Shown in pieces: positions 6,099-13,496 of a DNA stretch of 16,741 bases. The notes beneath the pieces were generated by a model that saw only the letters and a program-made list of their open reading frames with translations, made no database searches and was not told where the DNA came from. Source of the stretch: DASZPL01 sp035550315 (GTDB taxonomy: Bacteria > Actinomycetota > Actinomycetes > JAFAQI01); the NCBI GenBank assembly GCA_035550315.1, contig DASZPL010000077.1:1-16741 (forward strand), in the 5' to 3' direction. The position numbers and the translations under genes were made by a program. The number at the start of each line of letters is the position of its first letter. Within the stretch, counting starts at the first letter, position 1.

Positions 6099-7120
6099 CG
6101 CCGCCGGCTACGGCGCAACGCCCAGGCCAGCAAGCCGACACCTGCAGCGGCGCCGGCCGCGGGCAGCGTGTTGCGGTTGCGAGCGGTGTCAGCCACCGCC
6201 GACGCGGCGGAGGCCGTCGCGCTGCCCACCTTGGACACGGCGCTGGCGGAGGACTCCGACCGCGCAGCCTCGACCTTCGACGGCGCCACCTCGTCGGCCG
6301 GGATCGGGAGCGACGGCCGCTTGATCGGGCTCGGGCCACCGCGTGCCGCCGGCCCGACCGGCGTCCGCTGCGACGTACGACGCAGGATCTTCGACCCGAG
6401 GAAGATCGCCGGGTCGTAGCGGCTGTCGACCGCGCGTTCCTTCATCGGGATGATGCCGTTGTCCGTGATCTTGATGCCCTCGGGGCAGACCTCGGTGCAG
6501 CACTTCGTGATGTTGCAGAAGCCCAGGCCCTCGTCGTCGACCGCCATCCGCTTGCGGTCCTGGGTGTCGAGCGGATGCATGTCGAGCTCGGCGTACCGGA
6601 TGAAGAACCGCGGCCCGGCAAACGCCGGCTTGTTCTCCTCGTGGTCACGGATGACGTGGCAGACGTTCTGGCAGAGGAAGCACTCGATGCACTTCCGGAA
6701 CTCCTGGCTGCGCTCGACGTCGACCTGCGCCATCCGGAACTTGCCGCCCGCGTTGTCGGTCGGCGGCGCGAACGCCGGCACCTCACGGGCCTTCTCGAAA
6801 TTGAACGAGACGTCGGTGACCAGGTCGCGGATCACCGGAAAGGTGCGCAACGGCGTGACCGTGATGGTCTCGCCGGGCTCGAACGTCGACAGTCGGGTCA
6901 TGCACATCAGCCGCGGCTTGCCGTTGATCTCGGCGCTGCAGGAGCCGCACTTGCCGGCCTTGCAGTTCCAGCGGACCGCGAGGTCGTTTGCCTGCGTCGC
7001 CTGCAGCCGATGGATCGCGTCGAGAACGACCTGGCCTTCCTCGGCCGGCACGGTGTAGTCGGCGAAGTCCCCACCGGTGGCGTCACCACGCCACACCCGG
7101 AGCCTCAGGTCGTACGTCAC
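6095..7120 (-). CDS. sdhB: Succinate dehydrogenase iron-sulfur subunit with C-terminal membrane tail
   Basis: This is a 341-residue SdhB, against about 240-250 normally. The N-terminal [2Fe-2S] domain has Cys53, Cys58, Cys61 (CKAGKCGSC) and Cys73. The helical domain has CIECFLCQNVC (144-154) for [4Fe-4S], then Cys202, Cys208 and Cys212 (ITKCCTEVCP), which with Cys150/Cys154-type residues complete the [4Fe-4S] and [3Fe-4S] clusters. The core ends near residue 247. A Pro/Ser/Ala-rich linker (about 248-318) follows, then a hydrophobic segment LPAAGAAAGVGLLAWAL (319-335) and a basic end RRSRRR, which looks like a tail anchor. SdhB passes electrons from SdhA flavin to the membrane subunit. The GTG start overlaps the sdhA stop (GTGA, 7117-7120). 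The order sdhC-sdhA-sdhB matches mycobacterial Sdh1. Confidence 0.95.
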   Translation of the reverse strand: MTYDLRLRVWRGDATGGDFADYTVPAEEGQVVLDAIHRLQATQANDLAVRWNCKAGKCGSCSAEINGKPRLMCMTRLSTFEPGETITVTPLRTFPVIRDLVTDVSFNFEKAREVPAFAPPTDNAGGKFRMAQVDVERSQEFRKCIECFLCQNVCHVIRDHEENKPAFAGPRFFIRYAELDMHPLDTQDRKRMAVDDEGLGFCNITKCCTEVCPEGIKITDNGIIPMKERAVDSRYDPAIFLGSKILRRTSQRTPVGPAARGGPSPIKRPSLPIPADEVAPSKVEAARSESSASAVSKVGSATASAASAVADTARNRNTLPAAGAAAGVGLLAWALRRSRRR

Positions 7121-8940
7121 TGGTTGCTCTCCTCGAACAGCGCCTTGAGGTCATCGGGCATCTGGGGCAACGGCTTCTTGTCGAGCCGGACCTGACCGTC
7201 GTGCAGCGTCACCACCAGGTTCAGCGCGCCCCACTCTTGCGACGGCAGCGGATAGTCGTCGCGGGTGTGGCCGCCGCGGCTCTCCTTGCGTTCTAGCGCC
7301 GCGCGAGCCACCGCCTCGGACACCAGCAGCTGCGAGCGAAGGTCGAGCGCAGTGTGCCACCCCGGGTTGTATGCGCGGCCGCCGGCAACTCCGACCCGGC
7401 TGGCGCGCTCCTTGAGCCGTTCCAACCCGGCCAGCGCCTGCTGCATCTCGTCGGCGGTGCGGATGATCCCGACGAGCGAGAACATCAGCTCCTGCAGCTC
7501 CTGCTGGATGGCGTAGGGATTCTCGCCGTCCGGATTCGCGAGCGGCCGCAATGCGTCGTCGACGCCGGCGGTGACGTCCGCGGCAGGGGCGGCCGGACGG
7601 GTGGACAGCTTCGCGACGTACTCAGCGGCATGCTCGCCGGCGCGGCGCCCGAAGACCAGCAGGTCGCTCAGCGAGTTGCCGCCGAGCCGGTTCGACCCGT
7701 GCATGCCGCCGGAGGCCTCGCCCACGGCGTAGAGGCCGGGCACGATCGCAGCCTGGCTGTCGGCGTCAACCTCGATGCCGCCCATCACGTAGTGACAGGT
7801 CGGGGCGACCTCCATCGGCTCCTTCGTGATGTCGACGTCGGCCAGCTCCTTGAACTGGTGGTACATCGACGGCAGCCGCTTGTGGATGTCGGCCGCGCTG
7901 CGCCGCGTGGCAATGTCGAGGTAGACGCCGCCGTGCGGCGACCCGCGCCCCGCCTTGATCTCCGCGTTGATCGCACGCGCAACCTCGTCACGGGGCAGCA
8001 GCTCGGGCGGCCGGCGGTTGTTGATGTGGTCGTCGTACCAGCGGTCAGCCTCTTCTTCGGTGTCGGCGGTCTCCGCTTTGAAGTAGTCGGAGATGTAGTC
8101 GAACATGAACCGCTTGCCCTCGGAGTTGCGCAGCACTCCGCCCTCACCGCGGACCGACTCGGTGATCAACAGGCCGCGGACGGACAGCGGCCAGACCATC
8201 CCGGTCGGATGGAACTGGACGAACTCCATGTTGATCAGCGATCCGCCGGCGGCGAGCGCCAGGGCGTGGCCGTCGCCGGTGTACTCCCAGGAGTTGCTGG
8301 TCACCTTGAACGACTTGCCGATGCCGCCGGTGGCGAGCACGACGGCCGGCGCATTCAGCTGCAGGAACGCCCCCGTCTCGCGCCAGTAGCCGAACGTGCC
8401 GGCGATCCGGTCACCCTCCTTGAGCAACCGGGTGACCGTGCACTCCATGAAGACGTCGATGCCGAGGTCGACCACCCGCTGCTGCAGCGTGCGGATCATC
8501 TCGAGGCCGGTGCGGTCGCCGACGTGCGCCAGCCGGGCGTAGCGGTGGCCACCGAAGTCGCGCTGCGAGATCTTGCCGTCTTTGGTGCGGTCGAACAGCG
8601 CGCCCCACTCTTCGAGCTCCCACACCCGGTCGGGGGCTTCTTGCGCGTGCAGCTGCGCCATCCGCCAGTTGTTCAGCATCTTGCCGCCGCGCATCGTGTC
8701 GCGGAAGTGGACCTGCCAGTTGTCCTCGGACCAGACGTTGCCCATCGAGGCGGCGATGCCGCCCTCGGCCATGACGGTGTGGGCCTTGCCGAGCAGCGAC
8801 TTCGTGATCACCGCCGTGCGGGCACCCGCCTCGTGCGCGGCGATCGCCGCCCGCAGTCCAGACCCGCCGGCGCCGACGACGAGGACGTCGTAGTCGTGGA
8901 TCTCGTGAGTCGTGCTGCGCGCGCGGTCAGAATCAGCCAT
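7117..8940 (-). CDS. sdhA: Succinate dehydrogenase/fumarate reductase flavoprotein subunit
   Basis: This is a 607-residue flavoprotein that oxidises succinate to fumarate at the cytoplasmic face of the membrane. The FAD Rossmann motif is VVGAGGSG (21-28). His54 in KAHTVMAEGGI is the expected covalent 8-alpha-FAD histidine. NMEFVQFHPTG and TESVRGEGG belong to the capping and active-site region. TCHYVMGGIEVD and GMHGSNRLGGNSLSDLLVFG are the conserved substrate and FAD motifs. The C-terminal domain ends in KKPLPQMP. ATG 8940 lies 9 nt after the stop of the membrane subunit gene, and the 3' end overlaps sdhB by 4 nt. The same fold serves fumarate reductases; the Sdh1-like gene order favours succinate oxidation. 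Confidence 0.96.
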   Translation of the reverse strand: MADSDRARSTTHEIHDYDVLVVGAGGSGLRAAIAAHEAGARTAVITKSLLGKAHTVMAEGGIAASMGNVWSEDNWQVHFRDTMRGGKMLNNWRMAQLHAQEAPDRVWELEEWGALFDRTKDGKISQRDFGGHRYARLAHVGDRTGLEMIRTLQQRVVDLGIDVFMECTVTRLLKEGDRIAGTFGYWRETGAFLQLNAPAVVLATGGIGKSFKVTSNSWEYTGDGHALALAAGGSLINMEFVQFHPTGMVWPLSVRGLLITESVRGEGGVLRNSEGKRFMFDYISDYFKAETADTEEEADRWYDDHINNRRPPELLPRDEVARAINAEIKAGRGSPHGGVYLDIATRRSAADIHKRLPSMYHQFKELADVDITKEPMEVAPTCHYVMGGIEVDADSQAAIVPGLYAVGEASGGMHGSNRLGGNSLSDLLVFGRRAGEHAAEYVAKLSTRPAAPAADVTAGVDDALRPLANPDGENPYAIQQELQELMFSLVGIIRTADEMQQALAGLERLKERASRVGVAGGRAYNPGWHTALDLRSQLLVSEAVARAALERKESRGGHTRDDYPLPSQEWGALNLVVTLHDGQVRLDKKPLPQMPDDLKALFEESNQ

Positions 8941-8949
8941 CTCGATGTC

Positions 8950-9816
8950 CTAGAAGACCACGTGCGGGTCGGTGATGATGCCGGTCGCGACCAGTCGCAC
9001 ATAGAGGTCGGCCAGACCCACCCAGATCAGGCTGGCCCAGGCCCACTGCATGTGCCGGGCGTTGAACCAGGTCACCACCTTCCAGTACCGATATCGGATC
9101 GGGTGCTTGGAGAAGTGGTTGAGCTTGCCGCCGATGATGCTGCGGCACGAGTGGCAGCCGAAGGTGTAGCCGGCCAGCAGCAAGACGTTGACCACCAGCA
9201 CGAAGCTGCCGACGCCGAGACCGAGGCCGGAGTCGCGGGTCGCGGTCGCCGGGAACGAGAAGGAGATCACCGCGTCGTAGCCCAGGATGCCGATGAACAG
9301 CACCGCGAAGTACCACCAGTAGCGGTGGCTGTTCTGCAGGATCAGCGGGAACCGGCGCTCACCCGTGTAGCGGCGATGTGGCTCGGCGACGGCACAAGCC
9401 GGCGGGGAGAACCAGAACGACCGGTAGTAGGCCTTGCGGTAGTAGTAGCAGGTGGTCCGGAACAGCATCGGGAAGATCAGCACGATCAGGCCGGGTGAGA
9501 GCACGTGCGGTACGCCGAAGGCGGCGTGGAACATCTGCGCGCCGGACGGGCAGTTGCTCGAGATGCACGGCGAGAAGAACGGGGACAGGTAGTCCGTGCC
9601 GGTGTTGCCGGCCGCCGCGCCGACGCCGGTGTAGTAGTCGATGCCGGTAAAGAACTGGGAGAACACGGCGTAGAGGCCGTCCAGCACGAACGCGGTCAAC
9701 CCGAACGCGTAAATCGCCGGCTCGATCCACCAGCGGTCGCGGCGCAGCGTCCGGGCCGCGATCGCGGCGCGCCCACCGGCCCGCACCGTTGCTGTCACCG
9801 CTGACTGCGTCGCCAT
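8950..9816 (-). CDS. sdhC: Succinate dehydrogenase membrane subunit, Sdh1 type
   Basis: This is a 288-residue integral membrane protein with about five hydrophobic helices (near 33-55, 105-120, 168-188, 200-220 and 256-275). It is one long anchor subunit instead of separate small SdhC and SdhD. It is rich in possible metal ligands: Cys84 and Cys89 (FSPCISSNCPSG), His97 and His104, Cys123, Cys141, His147, His164, and Cys221-His222-Ser-Cys224 followed by His234 and His238. I recall that the mycobacterial Sdh1 anchor was reported to hold a membrane-embedded Rieske-type [2Fe-2S] cluster, so these residues may carry one here. It receives electrons from SdhB and reduces the quinone. ATG 9816 has GGGACGGG-like bases upstream. 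It is first in the unit. Confidence 0.9.
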   Translation of the reverse strand: MATQSAVTATVRAGGRAAIAARTLRRDRWWIEPAIYAFGLTAFVLDGLYAVFSQFFTGIDYYTGVGAAAGNTGTDYLSPFFSPCISSNCPSGAQMFHAAFGVPHVLSPGLIVLIFPMLFRTTCYYYRKAYYRSFWFSPPACAVAEPHRRYTGERRFPLILQNSHRYWWYFAVLFIGILGYDAVISFSFPATATRDSGLGLGVGSFVLVVNVLLLAGYTFGCHSCRSIIGGKLNHFSKHPIRYRYWKVVTWFNARHMQWAWASLIWVGLADLYVRLVATGIITDPHVVF

Positions 9817-9851
9817 CCCGGCCAGCCCGTCCCTTCTGTGCCTGCATGCAG

Positions 9852-9876
9852 CGCCGGCGGTTCCCGCCCGCCGGCG
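9852..9876 (-). repeat. Perfect hairpin just upstream of sdhC
   Basis: CGCCGGCGG (9852-9860) and CCGCCGGCG (9868-9876) form a 9-bp stem with a 7-nt loop. It lies 35 nt before the sdhC ATG. It would fall in the leader if transcription starts to its right. It has no T-run. Confidence 0.45.
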
Positions 9877-9970
9877 TCCGTCATATTTTCATTGTCCGCG
9901 TCCCAACCCGCCCGCGGGTCCCGTCCCGGCGCGTCGTACGTCCACCTCCCCACCCACCGCCCTACAACGG

Positions 9971-9991
9971 ACACCGGGCTTCGCCCGGTGT
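9971..9991. repeat. Perfect hairpin with 3-nt loop in the divergent region
   Basis: ACACCGGGC (9971-9979) and GCCCGGTGT (9983-9991) form a 9-bp stem around TTC. Read on the minus strand the tip is GCGAAGC, a sequence known to form an unusually stable mini-hairpin. It lies upstream of genes on both sides, so it is not an ordinary end-of-gene terminator. It could be a leader element or insulator. Confidence 0.5.
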
Positions 9992-10004
9992 GTCGTATCT
10001 CACT
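9989..10004. promoter_or_regulatory. CRP/GlxR-like operator between sdhC and the DUF7455 gene
   Basis: TGTGT-CGTATC-TCACT matches TGTGA-N6-TCACA at 8 of 10 positions with exact spacing. It lies 173 nt before the sdhC ATG and 42 nt before the DUF7455 start. GlxR, the CRP-type regulator of corynebacteria, is known to act on sdh genes, so the position is sensible. The left half shares 3 nt with the adjacent hairpin. Confidence 0.35.
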
Positions 10005-10045
10005 GATGGAATGGGTATCTGCTTGATTGGTGTTGGATGGAGACG

Positions 10046-10246
10046 ATGAGCACAGTTACCGCAGCCCCGCCGCTGTCACCCGCTGACCGCTGCGACCGGT
10101 GTGGCGCCCGCGCTCAGGTGCGTGCGGTGCTGCCCGGCGGCGGTGACCTGCTGTTCTGCGCCCACCACGGCCGGCAGCACGCCGAGCGGCTGCGCGAGGT
10201 GGCCGTCGAGATCATCGACACCACCGGGGCGCTCACCGAGAGCTGA
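10046..10246 (+). CDS. Small DUF7455 zinc-binding protein
   Basis: This is a 66-residue protein with the pattern DRCDRCGARAQVRAVLP, then GGDLLFCAHHGRQH and a short C-terminal helix. The CxxC pair with the later Cys-x-His-His group suggests one zinc site. The arrangement matches a small actinobacterial family (DUF7455) of unknown function, often seen close to housekeeping genes. ATG 10046 fits the family's usual N-terminus. An ATG at 10037 would add three residues; the GGAG at 10039-10042 is close to the start but usable. It diverges from sdhC and its last 14 nt overlap the end of the convergent GT20 gene. Confidence 0.85.
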   Translation: MSTVTAAPPLSPADRCDRCGARAQVRAVLPGGGDLLFCAHHGRQHAERLREVAVEIIDTTGALTES

Positions 10247-11771
10247 GCCGCTCCTCGATGACCTGCTCGAGGTCGTCGAACTGCCGCCGCAGCCAGCGTT
10301 CGACGTCGTTCTCCCGCACCACCTGAGCAGCGCGCGCGAGCATGTCGCGCCGGCGGTGTACGTCCATCCGCAGCGCGTCGAGCATCCGGTCGGCCTGCTG
10401 CTGGATGTCGAACGGGTGCACCGACAGGGCATGCTCGCCGAGCTCCTCGTGCGCTCCGGTGTTCTCGCTGAGCAGCAGCACGCCGTCACGGGTGTTGGCG
10501 AGCACCGCCTCCTTGGCCACCAGGTTCATCCCGTCGTTGACCGAGTTGACGACGAGCACGTCTGCCAGTTGGTACGCCGCGACCGCGAACGCCAGGTCTT
10601 CCTGCAGCCGCATGTCGATCGGCTGCCAGCCGCGGATGCCGTGACGCGCGTTGATCTCGGCGACCACGCCACCGACGGCGTGCAGATATCCGGCGTACTC
10701 CGGCACGTCCTGCCGGCTCGGCATCAACGACGCCAGGAAGGTCACCCGGCCGCGCAGCTCGGGATGCTGCTCGAGCATCAGGTCGAACGCCTTGAAGCCG
10801 CGCAGGATGTTCTTCGACGGGTCGGTCCGGTCGATCCGGACGATCAGCCGCTTGCCGCCGGAGAGGTGTTGGCGCTCGATCAGCGTGCGGTGCTGCGCGA
10901 CCTCATCGCTGCTGGCCAGCTTCTCCACCGCCTCGACGTCGACCGAGATCGGGTAGTGCCGGGCCGCCACCGTGCGCCCGTCGACGGTGATCGTGGCGGC
11001 GTCCATGTCGACCGGCAGGTCGAGCAACTCGCGCGCGCAGGACAGGAAGTTGCGGGCGAACCGGCGGGTGTGAAACGCGACGACGTCACACCCCAGCAGG
11101 CCGCGCAGCAGCGGTTCCCGCATCGACGCCGGCAGCACGCGCCACTCGTCCGGGCTCGGCCACGGGATGTGCACGAAGTGACTGATCACGGCGTCCGGGC
11201 ACCGGCGGCGCACCTGGTCGCTGACCAGATAGAAGTGGTAGTCCTGCAGCAAGACCACCGCCCGGCCGCCGCGGAGCTCGACCTCCTCGGCGATGGCGCT
11301 GGCGAACTGCGCGTTGACCGGCACGTAGCCCTCGAAGAACGCCCGGTGGGTCTCGCGGGTGATCGTCGGGTCAACTGCCAGGCCATAGAGCCCGTGCTGG
11401 ACGAACCACAGCAGCGGATTGGCGATCTGGGTGTAGAAGGCGTCGTGCTGGTCGGGGTCTACTTCGACGTACCGCACGTTGATCGTCGGGCCGAGCGTGC
11501 CGCCGTCGGTGTCGTCGTCGACCACCTGCGGCTGCGGGTCGAACGCGATCTCGATGGCATGGCCTTCGTGCTCGGTGGCGACATACGCGTCGGCGTCGGT
11601 CGCCGCGGCGCAGACCCAGACGGCGTCGTCGAGATGCTCGGCCAAGCCCATCAGCGCCGTCACCAAGCCGCCGGCGCCACGCTTGATGGTCAGGCCGGAT
11701 GCGGTGCGCTGGAAGCGCACTGGTCCACGATGCGACGCCAGTACGACGGGCAGCGCGATCGGTTCGGCCAC
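10233..11771 (-). CDS. GT20 glycosyltransferase, trehalose-6-phosphate-synthase-like
   Basis: This is a 512-residue GT-B fold enzyme of the OtsA family. The N-terminal loop VVLASHRGPV (9-18) is followed by a Gly-rich GAGGLVTAL (32-40). QDYHFYLV (176-183), the HIPWPSPDEW motif (201-210), the donor-site VRIDRTDPSKNILRG (311-325) and NDGMNLVAKEAV (412-423) are conserved. These indicate transfer from a nucleotide-sugar to a sugar- or polyol-phosphate acceptor in the cytoplasm. Canonical OtsA has SNR and WxGWSG in the N-terminal acceptor region. Here they read SHR and WVCAAAT (52-58), so trehalose-6-phosphate synthesis is likely but not assured; glucosylglycerol-phosphate or pseudo-glycosyl transfer are alternatives. 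No trehalose-phosphatase gene is beside it. The GTG start has AGGG 8 nt upstream. It lies 47 nt after an ABC ATPase gene. Confidence 0.88.
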   Translation of the reverse strand: MAEPIALPVVLASHRGPVRFQRTASGLTIKRGAGGLVTALMGLAEHLDDAVWVCAAATDADAYVATEHEGHAIEIAFDPQPQVVDDDTDGGTLGPTINVRYVEVDPDQHDAFYTQIANPLLWFVQHGLYGLAVDPTITRETHRAFFEGYVPVNAQFASAIAEEVELRGGRAVVLLQDYHFYLVSDQVRRRCPDAVISHFVHIPWPSPDEWRVLPASMREPLLRGLLGCDVVAFHTRRFARNFLSCARELLDLPVDMDAATITVDGRTVAARHYPISVDVEAVEKLASSDEVAQHRTLIERQHLSGGKRLIVRIDRTDPSKNILRGFKAFDLMLEQHPELRGRVTFLASLMPSRQDVPEYAGYLHAVGGVVAEINARHGIRGWQPIDMRLQEDLAFAVAAYQLADVLVVNSVNDGMNLVAKEAVLANTRDGVLLLSENTGAHEELGEHALSVHPFDIQQQADRMLDALRMDVHRRRDMLARAAQVVRENDVERWLRRQFDDLEQVIEERLSSR

Positions 11772-11818
11772 GTCTCAACCCTGCCCGACCGTGTCAAACG
11801 GCAACCGAACGGGGGACG

Positions 11819-12685
11819 TCAGAGCGAGGCGCGAGCGGTCCACCGGCCGCCGTGGGACAGCACTCGCAGCGGCAATCCGAACGCCTGCGACAGCGCGCGC
11901 GAGGTCAGCGTGCTCTCGATCGGCCCGGCGGCGATCACCCGCCCCTCGCGCAGCAGCAGCGCATGGGTGAAGCCGGGTGGGATCTCTTCGACGTGATGCG
12001 AGACCAGCACCTGGACCGGCTCGGCCGGGTCGGCTGCGAGCCGGCCGAGCAGGCGCAGCAGCGCCTCGCGGCCGCCGAGGTCAAGGCCGGCCGCCGGCTC
12101 GTCGAGCAGCAGCAACTCGGGGTCGGTCATCAGCGCCCGAGCGAGCTGGACCCGCTTGCGCTCGCCCTCGCTGCAGTTCGCGAATCGGCGGCCGAGCAGC
12201 CCGCGGCAGCCGACCCGCGCGAGCAACAGCGCCGCCCGCTCGACGTCGCCGCTGTCGTAGTGCTCGGCGCCCCGCCGGAGGCCGGCGTAGCACGCGGTCA
12301 GGACCACGTCAAGCGCGGTTTCGTCCGCCGGGAGCCGGTCGGCGAGCGCCGCGCTGGCCCAGCCGACGCGGGGCAGCACGTCGTCGAGGTCGGCCGTCTC
12401 GAGCGGCTCGCCGAGCAGCGCCACACTTCCCGTGGTCGGCGCAATCGCGCCGGCCAGCACCTGCAGCAGCGTGGTCTTGCCCGCGCCGTTGGCGCCGACG
12501 ACCACCCAGCGCTCGGTTTCGCGCAGGGTCCACTCGACGCCGTCGAGCAGCGTCGCGCCGTCGCGCCTGACGCTGACGCCGCGTAGCCGCGCGACGACAG
12601 CGCCGTCCGCCGCAACGGGTGCGGTCAGGGCCGCGGTCACGGCTGGTAACCGTAGTGTCCGGTGGGACAGATGTCCGGTTCCCAC
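11819..12685 (-). CDS. ABC transporter ATP-binding protein (stand-alone ATPase)
   Basis: This is a single ABC domain of 288 residues. It has Walker A GANGAGKT (64-71), an unusual signature CSEGE (171-175) in place of LSGGQ, Walker B LLLLDEPAAGLD (191-202) and the H-loop His230 in VSHH. No membrane segment is present. The first 30 residues precede the ABC fold and are weakly conserved, so the GTG at 12640 is a credible alternative to GTG 12685. Neither has a clear SD. It lies 10 nt after the ABC-2 permease gene. Since a DrrA-like ATPase already precedes that permease, this protein either works with a permease elsewhere or has a different role, as in soluble YlmA/ModF-like ATPases. The substrate is unknown. 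Confidence 0.85.
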   Translation of the reverse strand: MGTGHLSHRTLRLPAVTAALTAPVAADGAVVARLRGVSVRRDGATLLDGVEWTLRETERWVVVGANGAGKTTLLQVLAGAIAPTTGSVALLGEPLETADLDDVLPRVGWASAALADRLPADETALDVVLTACYAGLRRGAEHYDSGDVERAALLLARVGCRGLLGRRFANCSEGERKRVQLARALMTDPELLLLDEPAAGLDLGGREALLRLLGRLAADPAEPVQVLVSHHVEEIPPGFTHALLLREGRVIAAGPIESTLTSRALSQAFGLPLRVLSHGGRWTARASL

Positions 12686-12695
12686 GCCGGAGGCA

Positions 12696-13496
12696 TCAGA
12701 CCTTTCGGTAGGCGCGCACCGCCAGCGGGACGAACACCGCGAGGATGCCGGCCATCCACACCAGGCTGAGCCAGGCGTGGTTGCCCATCGGCGTACCGAG
12801 GGCGAACGCCCGCAGCGCGTCGATCACCTGGGTGAACGGCTGGTTCACGGCGAACGCCTGCAGCCACCCCGGCATGCTCTGCACCGGCACGAACGCGGAG
12901 CTGACGAACGTCAGCGGGAACACCCACACGAAACCGAATCCCTGCACGGTCTCTTCGTCCTTGAGCGTCAGCCCGATGTACGCCGAGATCGTCGCCACCG
13001 ACAGGCCGAGCAGGACCGAGTACACGACCATCGCGATGGCGCCGCCGACCCCGCCGTGGAACCGGAAACCGATCGCGGCGCCGACCGCGATCAGCACCAA
13101 CGTGACGACGAACAGCCGGATGGTGTCCGCTGCCAGCCGGCCGAGCAGCACCGCGCTGCGCGCGATCGGCATGGCACGCAGCCGGTCGATGGTGCCCTTC
13201 TGCAGCTCGTTGGCCAGCGCGATGGCCGTGCCGAACGAACCGAAGCCCATCGTCTGCCCGATCACGCCCGGCAGCAGGTAGTCGACGTAACCGCCGGGCG
13301 CCGACGTCGTGATGGCGCCGCCGAACACGTAGCGGAACAGCAGGATGAACATGACCGGCTGGATCAGCGTGAACATGATGTACGCCGGCACCCGGGCCCA
13401 GACCAGCAGGTTGCGCCAGGTCATCACGACGGTGTCGCTAACGCCGTCGCGCACCGCGAACCGGCTGACCCGAGCAGGTTGCGCCAGCCCGCTCAT
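12696..13496 (-). CDS. ABC-2 type transporter permease (DrrB-like)
   Basis: This is a 266-residue inner-membrane protein with six likely helices (about 38-58, 72-95, 126-143, 151-176, 186-205 and 242-260). The ABC-2 coupling region ELQKGTIDRLRAMPIARS (97-114) is present, and the end FTQVIDALRAFALG (221-234) is typical of DrrB-family exporters. Such permeases export drugs, lipids or polyketides with a DrrA-type ATPase. The ATG overlaps the stop of the ATPase gene in ATGA (13493-13496), so the pair is translationally coupled. The sequence does not show the substrate. Confidence 0.92.
   Translation of the reverse strand: MSGLAQPARVSRFAVRDGVSDTVVMTWRNLLVWARVPAYIMFTLIQPVMFILLFRYVFGGAITTSAPGGYVDYLLPGVIGQTMGFGSFGTAIALANELQKGTIDRLRAMPIARSAVLLGRLAADTIRLFVVTLVLIAVGAAIGFRFHGGVGGAIAMVVYSVLLGLSVATISAYIGLTLKDEETVQGFGFVWVFPLTFVSSAFVPVQSMPGWLQAFAVNQPFTQVIDALRAFALGTPMGNHAWLSLVWMAGILAVFVPLAVRAYRKV

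Larger units (their letters stand above)
9817..10045. other. Divergent intergenic region between sdhC and the DUF7455 gene
   Basis: These 229 nt hold no convincing gene. An AT-rich patch at 9881-9895 stands out from the GC-rich surroundings and may mark the sdh promoter; on the minus strand TTGGGA and TATGAC can be seen but are only 15 nt apart. Two perfect hairpins (9852-9876, 9971-9991) and a CRP-like site (9989-10004) are also present. Confidence 0.45.

Noticed and set aside
7354..9498. A 714-codon open frame on the + strand opposite sdhA and sdhC
   Set aside because: It is antisense to two clearly conserved genes, has a composition dominated by Arg, Gly, Ala and Asp typical of GC-rich shadow frames, and shows no recognisable motif.
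9971..9991. The hairpin as a normal intrinsic terminator
   Set aside because: No gene ends here on either strand and there is no T-run, so I list it as a leader or insulator candidate.
11792..11797. TTGACA on the minus strand before the GT20 gene, as a -35 box
   Set aside because: At 16-18 nt downstream there is no -10-like hexamer, and the spacing would put transcription start inside the coding region.
10101..11996. A 631-codon open frame on the + strand opposite the GT20 gene
   Set aside because: It is a shadow frame created by the high GC of the third codon position of the GT20 gene, with no domain motif and no plausible start site.
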